From the NCBI GenBank assembly GCA_020055645.1, contig CM034547.1, positions 48,052,909 through 48,116,908 on the forward strand: a stretch of 64,000 nucleotides of DNA, written 5' to 3'. Origin of the DNA: Tomocerus qinae. Taxonomy: Eukaryota; Arthropoda; Collembola; Entomobryomorpha; Tomoceridae. The notes beneath the pieces are model-generated. The model saw nothing but the letters and a program-made list of their open reading frames with translations. It was not told the DNA's origin and searched no databases. This document shows positions 12,801-26,800 of this stretch, one piece after another; the stretch's first letter is position 1, and every line of letters starts with the position of its first letter. The position numbers were made by a program, and so were the translations under genes.

Positions 12801-15800
12801 CTGAATTTGTAGATTCAACAAGATATTTACATCTGCTATGCTGTCTGTTTTAGAATTTAAAGTCTTGGTTAAGTTAATCATGCATCCCACCAGCAGAGAT
12901 TTATTGTTACAATATTAAGTATTCACAATGAGATCGCAATCGTGTCAGACAGGTGCTTAATGAAATGCGTGCTCTTGAAATAGAACGTTATACTTTAGAT
13001 AGCCTTTACATTTTCTAGTGGTAGTAATGCCTACCTAATCTCATTATAAAGATTGTAATGCATTGCTAGAACACTAACCATACAATATAGCATTCATGCA
13101 CTGCCTAATTTTCATTTCGATTGCGTTACATTTCTAAATTATTGATTCGCAAACGAACGTTATCCATTGTTGTAGATCCATGTAACTGGGAATATTCTTT
13201 TAATAAATCAGAAAGAGTAGGTCACATCCACTTCAGGAGCCGTTTTCATGAAGATTTTGTCCTGATTTTTAACACGATAATTAAATTAATTAGAAGAACA
13301 GAACGCATCTTTCTATTGACAAAGGCTGCTTTTAAATCCGAAATCATTTTTCAAATATGCATAGCCATCAATTCTGATGATGATTATACAGAGATGTTTG
13401 GAGTTATAAAGTTTGTGAGGTGCAATAATCTACAGCATTCAATGCTCTATTGAATTGAAATTACTATTAGGTCTGGAGCCTAAAGGTTGATCGTGATCAT
13501 TCAGTTACTGATTCAGCAAAGTAAAGTCAGCTTGATAAGGTTGAGTCTATTCTTTAGTGTTTGCATATTAGTAGAACAAGAGAATAAGTACCTGCTCACT
13601 ATTCAGCTGATAATAGAACCAAATGAGAGTTCAGTATGAACAATTATAAATTATCGATGTGAGAGAATGATGTAGACGTTGTTGTTTTCTATTGTGAGTT
13701 TGAAAGTGAACAATGCAATTGCGATCATGAGGGAATTATGTGCATACATATAACAAATAATACTTCTCAACGATTACCCCTCCAGCTAAAGAAACATCCT
13801 CTGCACAATACACATTTAGATATTGTAATGGTTATAATATTCTATGGTATTGTGCAGTCTGTGTCTGGTTGCATTCTTCGTGTCTTTGCTGACTGACTGA
13901 ACTGCAGAGAAACATGAGGGAGCCTCACGAAGGAATCTGTTTTCATACATTCGTTACACACAAAAAACAAAGACATTATTAAATACACTGTATTTACGTG
14001 CTTCTGTCTTAAATACCATTTCTTCTGTCTTAGCACTGATCCTGTGTGAATACTGATATTTTAACCATTACGCAATCATGACTTCAAAGAAATAATTCTT
14101 CTCACATATTATTATAGTCATAGATGGCTAAGCATATCTGCTTTATAATGAAAAAAATCATTTGATTTACTACAACATTTATGAATGTCACGTAACATTG
14201 TATTATTACATATTTATACATGAATAAGGCCAACCTGTCATATCCTGTGCTTGGTAGATACAAGATGCACGATCGATATGAGGAACTTCTCAGTAATCAC
14301 TAACAAGATTTTGCACGTAGAGATAAGTCTGTGTGAATGGTCATCAATGAGATTATCATAATAGAACATGTAGAAGGTAGATGTACGTATTTTTGCAAAA
14401 ATTTCATGTCTCATCTACAAAAAATTCATCGGGCATGTCTAAGAGTTAAAATGAGAATAGTACTTCCACGTCTAGTAGGTTGATTTCTACAGGACACGTA
14501 GTACTGTACTGCTGGTTGTGTTTAAAGAGATCGATGGTGAAGGTCAAGCCAAGAAAATCATTACTATCTGACGCAGTGCCCCAAAGACAAGTAAATAATA
14601 ATAATGTGTGTTAGTAGTTGTACATAGGAAAGGACCATTCTCCTCAATGTATGTAAAAGGTAACTATTTAGGTACAATTTGTGTCTGCCTATTCTGTGTT
14701 TATAGTAATGAGTGGTAGGTAAGTAAGTTTCTTCTCGTTTCATTTCATTTCCCTAATCGTGAGACTGGAGCATTAATCTTGTTTTCAAATCATGCATGCT
14801 TGGGAAAAATGTATAGTGAGACAATCTGTTTTTATTCTTTGGGAGAAGATGGGAAGATATCAGTCAGTCGGTCGACTCAATCCCTTATCCAACTCACTTA
14901 TCCAGATATACTGACTTAGATTCACAAATCCTATGGATATTGGATGAGTGGACTTGAATTTGTAGGGAAATGGAAATAGCGTGAGTTAGGCGAGTCTGTC
15001 CAGTCCAATGAAGTAAGGAATGAGAATGTTGTAGTGCTTATGTATAACAGAATTACACACAAAGTGTTTCTAGAGGTTCCTAACACTAGTTATTGATATG
15101 TTCTATAGTAGAGATCTTTAGATAGGCAAGTGTACACATGTAATGCATACATCTTAGCATCAAACTGTAGCTTGACACGAATACCTATGTATAGTTTACA
15201 TTCTATTCTACCTGTAATGCTACAACTGAGCATGGCCATCCATATTTATGTCTTGTATTAAGACCGTGTCTATGTTGTAGACATTGTGAACAATATTCCC
15301 CACAACTTGCCTGGTTTGGTTTATCTTATAAATAGTCGACTCACCTGCTAACTTGTATTTATTTGCATACTATGTATTTATTGTTGGTTACCCTATACTT
15401 AAATAACTTAGATATAACCTAAGATCTATGGGAAAAGTCATCTCCTATTGTTGGAAACATTCCATTTCTATTCTGTGCATGGTGCTATTATTTGCTATGA
15501 ATTGTCTATTCTTGTCGTATAATAAATTGTGCTCTTCTGTAATCTGCATATATTTAGGTGTATGCAACATCTTCATGCACGGACTATCAAAGTAGGCAAC
15601 ATTAGATAGTTGACTGTGTTGTATTTATCTTTGTATTTAGGTGCATTAAATAAAGTTGTGTTGTGCAGTTGATGTTTGTACCAAATGTTTTACTAGTATA
15701 TGAGTTTATAATAAAGTTTTTATTGTTGATCCATTGTGATCGTAGAAAACAACAATATTTATATCCTATTATATACGTTATAGTTGTCTGGTACGTTGTA

Positions 15801-17823
15801 AAAGTCGGGTATTATAGTTTACCTAGATATGTGTGCTTGTAGTTTGTATAATACGCATCGCATGCATATAAGTAGTAGTAATGATGACTTTATAGAAATA
15901 GAAACAATTTACATGCTATAAGGTACAGTAAACAGCCAATGAAGTTTGTATTATCATTTCAGTGGAATTGTAATGTAGCCTGCGGACGTCCTGGCCAGGC
16001 TTGACTTGTTGTGCATCTATGTAGCTGACTGAACTATGTTAAATAGTTTGTCCTGTCCAGTTTCAATGGTATACTTATATAACAAATGCAATGCAGGTGG
16101 ACAAAAGGATGGAAGTATAGACAGTAGTAAAGGAGCGGAGAAAAGAGTTGTGTGTATAATTCAATGATAATATAAAATGTGATGGAAATATGTGAGAGAA
16201 CACCCTTCTGCTTGCCTCCTATATCTGTGCAAGTTCCATACATCGCCCTGCCTGCCTAACCTCATGAAACTTCACATCGCATTTGCTTGGTGAGCCAAGG
16301 CCGGAGTTTTTTCTCCATTTTAAATTAAATTCCAAGAGGAAGACGGCCCATGGCAGATTATCATGCTTTTATTGTATACAATCTATGTACCTGTACAAAT
16401 AAATACACAGGCAACAATCGGATAGCTATAAATGCAAATAAGATCCTGTAGATACGCTAACCTACACAGAAAATAAATACACTCGAATATTAAGAAAGCT
16501 GCCCAGATTTAGTTTACTTTTTATCAGTTGCTCCACTATTTCAGTGCTTGATTGGCTATTTTACTCTTTACTATAAATAACTTTGTCTACAGTCTACATC
16601 AAACTTTTACATATTTATTAGGTAGTACCTCTTTACTTCGTTAACACATCCAAGTAGATTGAACTGAACTACATTAGTATCTATACATTCCATTACCTTA
16701 GACAGAGTAAAACTGATATAAGTATTTATTACATATTATTTGGTAACAAGTATTATAAACTAGGACGCTTTTGTTAAAGAACTTTCCTATCTCTACTCCT
16801 ACGTAAACTTTGCCACTAAATGATTTGCCTCAATTCAGACAATATTCTATCAGATAGATTTACCTTTTAAATCAGTCTGCGATAGATTTTCATCAGCATG
16901 ACTTTTCAAACATCACTTGCATTACAGCACAACTACCCAACTAATAAGCAACTTCTGCCAAGGCGGCTGCTCTTGTGAATTGTTAGCTGCTGAAAAGTTA
17001 TTGGTTTGTGTAGGCTCGTTTGCAAATTTATACAATACATTATCTGTTGTGTCTAAATGATCACCTCCTTGCAAACTGTCGGTATAAGTCGGTATAGCTC
17101 TAATAAGGATATTTTGTAATCTTCCTACTATCTGCTATAAATTCTTCCCAAAAAATGGATTTTATATTTTTATAAATTAAACAGAACTTTGAATCCAGCT
17201 TCCCATGGAAAACACATTTCTCCTACTTCTATATAATATAATTCCGTGGTAGTTACAGATACTTTCTGTGCACATTTTCGAATGCTTACATTTACTAGCA
17301 TATTTTAGCACCTAATTTAATTAATATTCCTGAATATTAATATTAACTCGTACCTACTTATCCAGGTAGACGGTACGTTAGTTGGTTACCAATAAATCAA
17401 AAATAAATATTAATAGCTGTAGAATGTTGAAGTGTGTAATTCTTTGCATTCTGAGTGTTTTAAATCGAATAAATAATGACCCATTTAAGTTGGCTGGCAG
17501 TAGGTTAGGAGGGAAACTGTGGTTTGGTTTGGTCTGATCTACAATAGCGTTGCCTACATTATGCGTTTATGTATTATGTGAGTCGGTGTGTTTTACTAGA
17601 TTTCACAGACGTGAGTGATGATGCTATGCACATATTGTTCGTATTTCTCAAGTTGGAGTGAATAGATGCACCTTTTAAAATTCAACTAGTATGGTTATGG
17701 TTAATGTAATATTGCCAAAAGGTAGTTCAATTTTTTGCTTAGTCTTTACTTGACTCGGTATGTTCTGTTTTCCTCCGAGGCTTATCATTAACTCAAAGCG
17801 TTGCTTGCTTTGCTCACACAAAG
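12801..17823. other. Intron or intergenic sequence
   Basis: No supported exon. The window's longest frame (110 codons, plus strand, 13121-13453) lies here but has no recognisable domain and ordinary base composition, so I treat it as chance. A 13-base segment at about 14696-14708 is bounded by a very good acceptor and donor (TAG then GTAAGTAAG), but its phase does not fit the plus-strand exons. Confidence 0.4.
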
Positions 17824-17860
17824 TCAAGTTACATTGAGAAGGTCCACTCCATCTCATCAG
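17824..17860 (+). CDS. Candidate upstream exon of the plus-strand gene
   Basis: The donor after CATCAG is GTAAAG and the segment before it is open in phase 1, the phase that exon 21654-21761 needs. Read in that phase it encodes SSYIEKVHSISS, and the split codon at the join becomes Asp (IEKVHSISS-D-SGLSN). A pyrimidine-rich tract (TTGCTTGCTTTGCTCAC) precedes an AAG acceptor, which is less usual than CAG. An acceptor further left (after CCTCCGAG at 17779) would also keep the frame open. The opposite strand is open here too, which weakens the case. Confidence 0.25.
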
Positions 17861-20800
17861 GTAAAGTACCTATAAAGTGTAATATATGTTATGGAGTGAT
17901 GATGAGGGGAAGGAGAAAAGGAAATTTAATGAAACAAAACATTCTTCTAGTAAAACATATAGCACCGGATTAGTATGAAGTACCAACAGATTAATGTGTC
18001 TGGGCTAATGTGAAATTGTCGGCACTTTCTTTGTGTCCTTTTTTACTAGACACTTCCAACCTTCGCCTTCCTCTAGTATTTTAAAAATTGTAAGCATGCA
18101 TTTCTACTTATCGTTAATAACTTACAAATTATTTCACTTAATAAGGCATATTATATTATGCCTATATACATATATAATCTCACAGTTGAGTACAATAGTG
18201 TATTTATGCTATGATTTGTGATAGAGATTGACTTATGCATATTCATTGACATTTACACTCTTTATCTCAATTTTTTAGTTGCACACTGTAGCATATATTA
18301 TCATTGCAACAGAAAATTTCCATTTAATCAGCAGAATTGATTTGGCAGATTTGAATAGCTAAAATAGCACTTCATATTTGGCCGCACCTCTTTTGTTTAA
18401 TATAGACACTTGTAACCAAACTAAAAAGGAGTCAGCTTCATGTTCCATGAGACACTATGACGTTGTGGTATGAAAAGTATTGTTTACATATGGTTTTATC
18501 TACGTTAATCTATGCTTCGTATTTATCGCATCAGGAAAGCGTTAAAATGTGTTAATTCGCTTTTGGACGTTGGCTTTTAAGACTGTATTTGTATGTTAAG
18601 GTTAGAAAACCAGACTAATGATTTACACAATATCCTTTGCATGCCCAGATTTTGTTTCAGGACCTTTGTAAGCCACTATAGATAGAATTCATGTAACAAT
18701 GACAAAGTTAGAAACATGCAGTTGTGTTTTAAAGGCAATGGTCAAGAAGGAGATAAAAAAGACTAATAAAAGTGCATCAAATAAGGGAAGACAAGAGTAG
18801 AGCAAGCAATCATTTTGGTAATGCCAGGTTCAGTGCACGATCTTTGCTTTCAGTTTTTACTGAGCATACTACTAATAGTGATTTAAGTTGTAGGCTTAGT
18901 ATCACCTGTGAGCTGTGGTTTCTGTATTAAAGTCTCATTAAATTGTTTATGAATCCTCTTCGGAAAGTTGCATGGTTGTTTTGAAATTAAGGACCGCATT
19001 CTCATTGTAATTATTGGAAACAATATGTTATTTCTGAGACTGTAGTACTTTTTAGTACGCATATATTTAGTCAATATTATATTACGCAGGAAAACTTATA
19101 GCTAACCCATTGCCAAGTATGTTTGGTATCTAGTAGTAAGTATGGTATCTTATATAGTACAATAACAAAAGACATTGTGGGAAGATTCTTTCCATTATCA
19201 AGCTGACTGTCCCTTAGATTTATTTCATTCTTTAAGAATTCAAAGCCAACTCGGTTGCTTTGTAGATACAGAGAAAGTATATCTAGATAAAGAAAGCCAA
19301 TTCAAGTCATGTATGCTATTAAAATATTGCCTGTATGAAATAATCTTGGAGAATGCTAGGTAGTAGACACAACCACACAATAAACACATCCATGTATTAT
19401 TTACTCTACTTAACTCAACATGCATTCGTGGATAAGAGTACAACGAATGTTTGTGGTTTGAATTACGGGAAATGAATTATAGGCATAGGATAAATCATAA
19501 CTGTATGCATAGTAGTATTAAGAAAACAAAATGAACCGAGTTATTGTAAGCAAAAGACACGACAGACTGTATGATAGACAGAAGGTTGACTCTCTTGATA
19601 CATGAGACGCATTAACAATTTTCTTCGGGGTGTGTGTACAGCATACTTGTCTTACTGTATTCAATGGTCTTGAAAATGAGCTCGGCATTTTCTACTGAAA
19701 GTGGAATAAAAGATGCACGATTTATCCTAGCTGTGTTGATGTAGCTTAAGATGGGTATTAAATATAGCTAGGCCATATAACTTAGTCAGTGTATGTGAAT
19801 AACTGTGACTTAAACATTTGATTGATTGTGAGAAGGTGTCACATACATACCTCTCATGATATGTGTGAATGTTCTTATATAGTATTTAATGACATTTTTT
19901 CTCCCCTATTTATTTTGATTATATTGCTATACAGTTGCCTATTAAACAGTAACTCTTTAGACAAATGACTCATTTCACGTATCCGAAGTTAACATCTTTA
20001 TTAGTTTCTATTTCTGTACATCAATTTCAATTAGTTTGGGCCACTGCGGGCAAAAGTTTTGTAAAAACAATGGATATTTTAATAGTATGTTGTCCAGAAG
20101 TATTTTAGGGCATAATGACATGCACCTGCAGGAACCTAAGGCAAAAATCAGAAGCAGATTCATAATGTATTATTAAGTAAGTCTTTGCGTGCATATTTTC
20201 ATGAATAAAATTCACTGAAATTACAATCTTCTGCTCCTACATAGAAAGTTAAAGACTGGTTGTCTGCTATTATTTCCCATTTAAAACTGTCAGTTGTAAA
20301 AACACTGTATGTTTTTAAGAAGCACAATTCTGACATGCAGCTGCTGGTTGTAATAGAAGAGCTACCTGGCATATGTACCAAAATTAACAACAGACATTAT
20401 TACTCTAGGGGAAAGTGTTATTTTTTACACCGTTCCAAGATTTCGTGTTGAACATGTGAAGAATGAAAAATAATATTTTCTCAAAGCATACATTGACAAT
20501 GTAGGCAATGCTTTAAAAAACAGTGAATAAAAATATCTTTAAAAATTGTATGACACGCTCAAATAGAAACTGGGAGAAGTATTTATGTGTTCTTTGCATA
20601 TCCAAGCATTTATAGGTCTTAAGTGAGTAAATGGGTAATGTAATAGATTTCCACACTCAATCTTTGTGAAAATGCCTAGCTAATTGTAATTTGAGATACA
20701 ATCGCATCACATAACTTAGCACTTGTCAAATTAATTGTGGTGATGTCACTTTGAGTTGGGCATATATTTTTTGTGCAATTTGATTTGGACAAATAGACGA

Positions 20801-21653
20801 GATTTTTGGCCCTTTAGCAATTTGATAATAATAAGTAGTCTCAGTTATTCAGTGAGTGACAATCAATTGCACACACTTCTAACTGTGTAAAAGGCTAACT
20901 ATGAATATTAAGTTTATTACCTACAGAGATGACTTTAGTAGACATTTAAGACAAACCATAAAAATAGTTGACCAATTGTATTGTGAATTGAGTTGCGGCG
21001 TCTGAGAAATGAATGAATTAAGAAAATTGCTACGCTACATAATTCATTGAAATGGTTATACCATTGTTAATGAATGGAGGCACGTCTAAAGTCTATGAAT
21101 GAGTTTAGCGTGCTACGCTAACTAAGCCACTAGCCTAACATCGTCATAATGAATAGCAGAATTCTAAATCTGCATAATAAAATTCGCTGAATGACAAAAC
21201 GTGCATATTATGTTGTCAGTAGGTCCTAGTTAATAAGAAGGCGTGAAAAAATTCCCAGTAAATTATGAGAGAATGAGAAGATTATTTATTATTGTTTCTT
21301 TTCAATAATGTTCATGTTAAAATGTTCATGTCTCTTACCTTTGTTTGTGTACATTACTTATATTTTGTTTTTATTATATTACACACGTTCCTTGCTATAA
21401 GACAAGTACATGGTTAATGAATAGAAAAAACATTTCGAAATCTTTATGTGTATTAAGGTAAATATTTCATTTAAATTTGAATAATGTGTTTGTTAATTGT
21501 GGCTGTTGTGTGAAAACAGGTTACATATTTGCAATAAGCAGTGTAGATGATATGCAGATTTGATAGGGAAAATGTGACATGCCTTATTTTCATTTTCAAT
21601 GCATTATGAATGTTGAATGTGTATTAAATTTTGTTTCGCTTTGTGTTTTACAG

Positions 21654-21761
21654 ATTCTGGTCTCTCTAATTTGGTTATTGTGGAAGATGGAGGGGGAAAT
21701 GGAGGGAAGAATTTTACGTACGATAATCCTGGTTTCATCGAAGATTCCACAGACGCCAAAA
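21654..21761 (+). CDS. Coding exon 1 (first certain) of unidentified plus-strand gene
   Basis: A 108-base exon between a good acceptor (TTCGCTTTGTGTTTTACAG) and a good donor (GTAAGA). It is symmetric in phase 1: two bases finish a codon at the left, then 35 codons, then one base. The peptide runs SGLSNLVIVEDGGG, a short Asn/Gly/Lys stretch, then NFTYDNPGFIEDSTDAK. Acidic and Gly-rich content with G+C-rich codons marks it as coding. The YDNPGF segment resembles short cytoplasmic motifs of membrane proteins, but I cannot assign a family. There is no start codon, so at least one earlier exon exists. It lies inside an intron of the proposed minus-strand gene. Confidence 0.75.
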
Positions 21762-23153
21762 GTAAGAGCTAATTCATTTTTTTCTATCTTGTCGTCCCTT
21801 CTGTCAGAGCTGTCAAGTGTTATAAATGTAACTTTTCTAGTCGATAGTAGAACTATATGTATGTTTTAAGAATACAGTGATGACTTTGGGCAGGAATATC
21901 TTGAGATTGAGAGCACAAAGTAGTAAAGATACATTTGTTTGTTGTAACGCAATCAACGTCTTCTTGAAACTTTTTTACTGAAAGAATATTTACTTATGGA
22001 ATAGAAAATGTCGCAGTTGCCTATTACCTTTTCCGCTTTCCGCATCTTTTTAACGTGAATTGTCCTGTCCATCTCCACTGCTATACATCTTTAAAATTGA
22101 ATTACTATTTCCTTTTTTATTCTAAGTCTAAGCTAAGAGCGAGTAAATAGAAGACGGAGATTCAATCTCAAACTTAATATGTATCAAGGAATATTTGGTT
22201 GACAACACATTCATATTACACTACCACTGCAGTCTATTTTGTAAAGTACATTTTGTGGAGTAATCTAATGAAGTATTGTAAGTAAGAGTCAAGTCAGGTT
22301 GACTAAACGAAATAACGCACGAAGAACTTATAATGGAGTAGGTATGCGTGAAAAAGAAATGCACTAGAGTAGTGCAGTATACCGTTATTTAGGTAAATTC
22401 ATGTCATGTTACTTTATCGTGTGTATTGAAAGCATCTTCTTGTGAGAGTGAACATTATTTGAGAAAGAGTCGAAAATCTCATCACTTTAGACGACAGGAA
22501 GGCAAGGACGAAGGATGAGACGCCGACGAGACGAACGACAGACCCAATCTTCTTACTCTTTACAATTTGTTATCTACTCAAACAAAGAGTGCAACAAAGA
22601 GTGTGACCATTTCAATAATTTCCTATTCACTCCCCTACCTGATTCCCTGAAAAGAAGAAAGTAAAATGAAATTGAGAAGCTTTTTTCTTTTCAAATCCTT
22701 GATAACTAACCTTTTCGTGAAGGTATTTGTAAAGAAAACTATTTAAGGTAGAAAAGTCCTATTCAAATCAAAACTATCTTTTCAGTGGGGTCACTACTAC
22801 TTACACCTGTAAATTTAAAATCTAAGTATTCTAGTTGGTTACCCAAAATTATTTCACCTACATAATTTCCTTCGCAAATAAATAGTTCTTTAGAAGAATA
22901 AAAATGAAGAGTAGTACACGCCTATTATTTATACTTTAATTCCCAAAAAATTAACACATCATAGTATTAGTAGATCCCTTGGCGGCTTTCTATTTTAGAA
23001 TTATTAACATTTCCAAGAAATATTTCTTTGAACATTAGACAATAATTTGAAGATGGCCATCTTTTCAATTTATGTATGATAAAAGTATGAGTTCAATCTA
23101 AATCCACCATCACAATCACCATATATGTAAAAATACTAACATTCCTTACTTAC
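21762..23153. other. Intron sequence
   Basis: Start of the large plus-strand intron (21762-52739). I see no further plus-strand exon in this part. Confidence 0.5.
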
Positions 23154-23178
23154 TCTTCGATTTTAGCGGATGGGGTCG
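23154..23178 (-). CDS. 25-base micro-exon of the minus-strand gene
   Basis: On the minus strand it has a strong acceptor (GGCTATATTTAATTTTTAG) and a strong donor (GTAAGTAAGG). It is about half G+C. Entering in phase 1 and leaving in phase 2 it encodes TPSAKIE. The last two bases GA join the first base C of 12772-12800 to make Asp, giving AKIE-D-TEDRSVKTH. The resulting charged, Ser/Thr-rich peptide is consistent in style with the downstream exons. A hAT-type element begins about 60 bases away on the 5' side (23240). Confidence 0.5.
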
Positions 23179-23239
23179 CTAAAAATTAAATATAGCCAAG
23201 CTATTTATAAAATTGATTCTACGTCGTCGGTATGTACTA

Positions 23240-23247
23240 TACTTAAC
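23240..23247. repeat. Target-site duplication, left copy
   Basis: TACTTAAC directly before the hAT-type element. The same eight bases follow the element at 23864-23871. Confidence 0.85.
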
Positions 23248-23863
23248 CAGTGTACAAAATTTACCACTTTTTAGGCTTTTTTACCATCACAGCGGTAAAA
23301 ATGCACTTAATGGTAAAAATGCATTTAATGGTAAAAATGGTAAATTTTAGTGATTTATTAGACAGATTAGTATTAGATACACAAGATTTACTAAAATATA
23401 GGTTTAACTTTATTTTCAATGAAATATTTCCAATTAGCCCTTTAGTTAATCAAAGTATTAATCCTATTCATTTGGTTGTTCCCCGAAGGTTATAAAAAAT
23501 GTTACTAAAACCAAGATTGCATTTGGTATCGCCAATTTAAAATTGATATGAATGCGCCAATTTAATTGTAATTACTCTCTCAATCGGCAAATAAGGGCGA
23601 TTAGTGTCCCCATCGGTTGAATCCAACTCTGATTGAATGGACACTTATCAATTTGTGACAACCATCACCAGCTGCTAAGCTATTTCATACTTTGGCACCC
23701 AATTTTATTCAAAATTTAAACACGAAATTTAAATGAATCTATTTTTTACCATTTTTACCAATTTATACCACTTACCACTAGTTTTCAGCAGGTGGTATTT
23801 AACGTTAAATACCATTAAAAACCACTTACCACTGGTAAGTGGTAAATGGTATTTTGTACACTG
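23248..23863. mobile_element. Non-autonomous hAT-type element (616 bases)
   Basis: The ends are perfect 13-base inverted repeats, CAGTGTACAAAAT at the left and ATTTTGTACACTG at the right, and the element is flanked by the 8-base direct repeat TACTTAAC. An 8-base duplication with CAGTG-type termini is the signature of the hAT superfamily. Both subterminal regions are rich in TTACCACT/GGTAAA words, as expected for transposase binding sites. A three-copy 18-base repeat starts at 23294. Near the right end are a 22-base palindrome (23793-23814) and a 23-base one (23821-23843). An 81-codon frame at 23250-23495 shows no transposase motif, so movement would need a transposase from elsewhere. The intact duplication suggests a fairly young insertion. 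Confidence 0.9.
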
Positions 23864-23871
23864 TACTTAAC
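23864..23871. repeat. Target-site duplication, right copy
   Basis: TACTTAAC, identical to 23240-23247. Confidence 0.85.
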
Positions 23872-26800
23872 GTCGTTACGTGTACTATGTTGCAATAGAA
23901 AATACGTTACGTATACATTTATAGTATTTACTTGAATGTCCGTGGAAGAAATGAAGGAAAGAATGCCAGTCACAAGCCAAGTGTCTTCTTGGCCTGTCTC
24001 ACAATCACAATGACAGTCTCCTAGTTTCCTAAAATGGAATGGATGAAGAGTTAAACTGTCTTGAGAATTTCTTAATCAGGACACTTGGTTGACTGGTTGT
24101 GAGATTGCATTAAAATGCATTGCATACCTTAAGAGACTTAAGCCTAGTCATATAGTAAATCCCATCTTATACATAATAAACACATAAGAGCGTCACTGTT
24201 GATGCCTCATTGCTTCTTGCATTTCATATAGGAACGTTTTATTACTATAAATAATAGCATTCGATACTTAACTATCTACTTTTATGATATTGCAAATAGG
24301 ATGATCAGTTTCAGTTGTAATTCAATGCACACTATCGTTTATAAAATGAGAGACTTGTTTGTTGCCTGCAGCACAAGATGCATTCTGCAAACAATAATTC
24401 AGTACATAATTTCTACTGTTTGAAATCCACAGAAAAGTGAGCCGTAAATCAATAAATACGAGGATGGTTTTATGAAAGTTTAATTATCTCTCATGTGTGG
24501 GTAAGCTTAAACCAGACATGATACGTTACTGTTAAGTTACTAGCTGCCCATAAGATAAAAGAAAGTTGCCACCTTCGTCTAGTCTAGACTGAATAAATGC
24601 TTGATGCATTATACACAACAGACAGGTTACTCGCAGCAAAGCAATTTAGTCCAGTAACGCATTTCTTATTTAATAAAGCTAATATTTAAGTCGTGCTGTA
24701 TTTACTTAGTTGTAAGTAGCCGACTAGACAGTTTGTATCATTTAGTGATAAAAGTTGAGTTAAATACAACACGTTGAGTAAGTTGGTGGAATTTCGCATC
24801 TTGATTTTAAAAGTTGGTAGGTGTAAGTGCCTAATTTCTATAAGTTGAAAATCAAGGTTTCCTCGCAAGAATTTTGCTTCTGGTCACCTTATCTTGGAGG
24901 AAGACTAGGTCGGGGAGTCAAGTACACTGAAATACTATACGTGTAATTATCCCATCGGCTGTACGTCAGGGCAGCTTGTCATCCACATTTTGACAAGACA
25001 GGTCATTTAGTTATAATTTAATTAATAGTGTGAACTGCGAATTAGATAGCCTATACATGATCTTTGTGTTACGTATAGAAAAATATTAGTTTATGAATGA
25101 AATGTTTACAAAAGTCAGTTGGCACACATGACAAATTATTTAGGACATAAATAGTGAACAAGTAGGTATGAAATTAGATATGCTAATTTTATGCTACAGT
25201 ATTTGTAGCTGAAGTAGAGATGGGAAGTACTAAAATAAGAAATCAGTGCAGTGTATATTGTAATATACAGAAAAGTTGATATGTAATGGAGAATGCATGA
25301 CATACGATACGATGCAGTTATTTTATGGTTTAAGTTAGTTAGCGTCTGCAGCGATAACAATGCACTGTGGATAAATTGTAAGGTCATGAGGTTAAAGACA
25401 GGTGCATCATTCTTCTCGATTAAATTAAATCAAAGTAGAAACGTCTAGCGAGGGGCAGAAATGATCACAACTACTAAGGATAAAGTGAATGGACAAAGTG
25501 AAGAGACTAGTGATTTAAGTCGAGTCTTGAGATATTGTAGCTAATGAACAAAGGCTTTGTGTTTGCTACATAATAGGAGCCATAAAGGATGATATCATAT
25601 CGACCGTAATTCATAATCATAGCCTTTGCCATTAACTGCTGGCCAAAAGAAATTCCTTTTTAACCCAAGTGGAGAATTCTATATATCTGACAGCCAGAAT
25701 ACTTTTCGAAGAGGGACAGTACACTTTTATTACAGAAAAATGCATTTAATGTTCTTGTAGCTTACGGAAATAATCATATTGGTAAAAAATGAAACAAAAT
25801 TCACTTAGTAGAGGAGTAATGCATAAGTATGCCAGGCAGAAAATGCAAAGCAGTCAGATTATATGAAACTGTAATAATGTTATTGTATTGTTGTCTTGTC
25901 GTGATGTGAGACGTAATTTTTATATTTTCCACCGTGTTACTATTCCCTTGTGCAGTTCCATTCATTTTTCCAGCACGATAGTATCTTGAATTACATATTC
26001 ATAAATGCATCATCAATTTTACGGTATTTGACAACCAGGGAAATAAAATAGACTATTTTAGTCTTAAAAGGCAGTGCGGTCTCTGTTTCTATATTTTATT
26101 AAAGCGGAGCTCATGCAGATGCATTTTTATTATTCTATTGCATTGCCATTACAAGTTAGTTAAACTAATGCATACAGCTCCTTCGTCTCAAAGTTCAATT
26201 TCAAGGAGCAGAACGTGTAGCGAGAGAAAAGGAACGGTAAGATGAAAAGATAGAAATGGATGCGTAGTGAACTGACTGGCTATTTGTATGAGTACCAAGT
26301 TGAGTAGGAATGGATCTCAGGTATGCATAGCATTCGGCTCAAACGAAAACTGGTCTTCGCTCTTCTCAAACAAAACGATATGAAAAAGCTGAAAGTTCAC
26401 CAGACTTCATTCTAGCTGATTTTGAAGCGCTTGGCTCTTTTTGCTATCCGTTATTATGTTACTAAATACTACAGTGTGGCAGTGCGCCAGAAAAGTTTTT
26501 ACTCTTCTTTAGGGACCACCTCACTCAAGTTAAGGAACAATTTACGTATTAATGCTCGTTTATCTTAAGTTGTCTATGTGCCATATTGTACTATGAATTT
26601 TAAATACGAACCTAACTTTTCTATGTCAAGAAATGCTAACTTCCCCATTTTACTCCAATACTGCTAATGAACTGTACTGGTAGGAAAATTATGTTAACGA
26701 GAGCTATATTTAATATAGAACATATTGGATTTCTTTAACAAGCGTTTAAAGTAGAGTATGAACTCAAAAGTTGTTATACAAATGAAGACATTATAAATTG

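Noticed and set aside
12928..12951. ATG followed by MRSQSCQT and a phase-1 GT, as a start exon for the plus-strand gene
   Set aside because: The donor (GTGCTT) is poor, and other donors of the same phase exist. There is not enough to prefer it.
13121..13453. Longest open frame of the window (110 codons, plus strand)
   Set aside because: No recognisable motif, background base composition, no splice or promoter context. A frame of this size is expected by chance in 64 kb on six frames.
24372..24437. Plus-strand segment open for 22 codons between CTGCAG and a GTGAGC donor
   Set aside because: It needs phase 0 at its start and leaves phase 2, which fits neither side of the large plus-strand intron. 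Two frames are open, suggesting chance.
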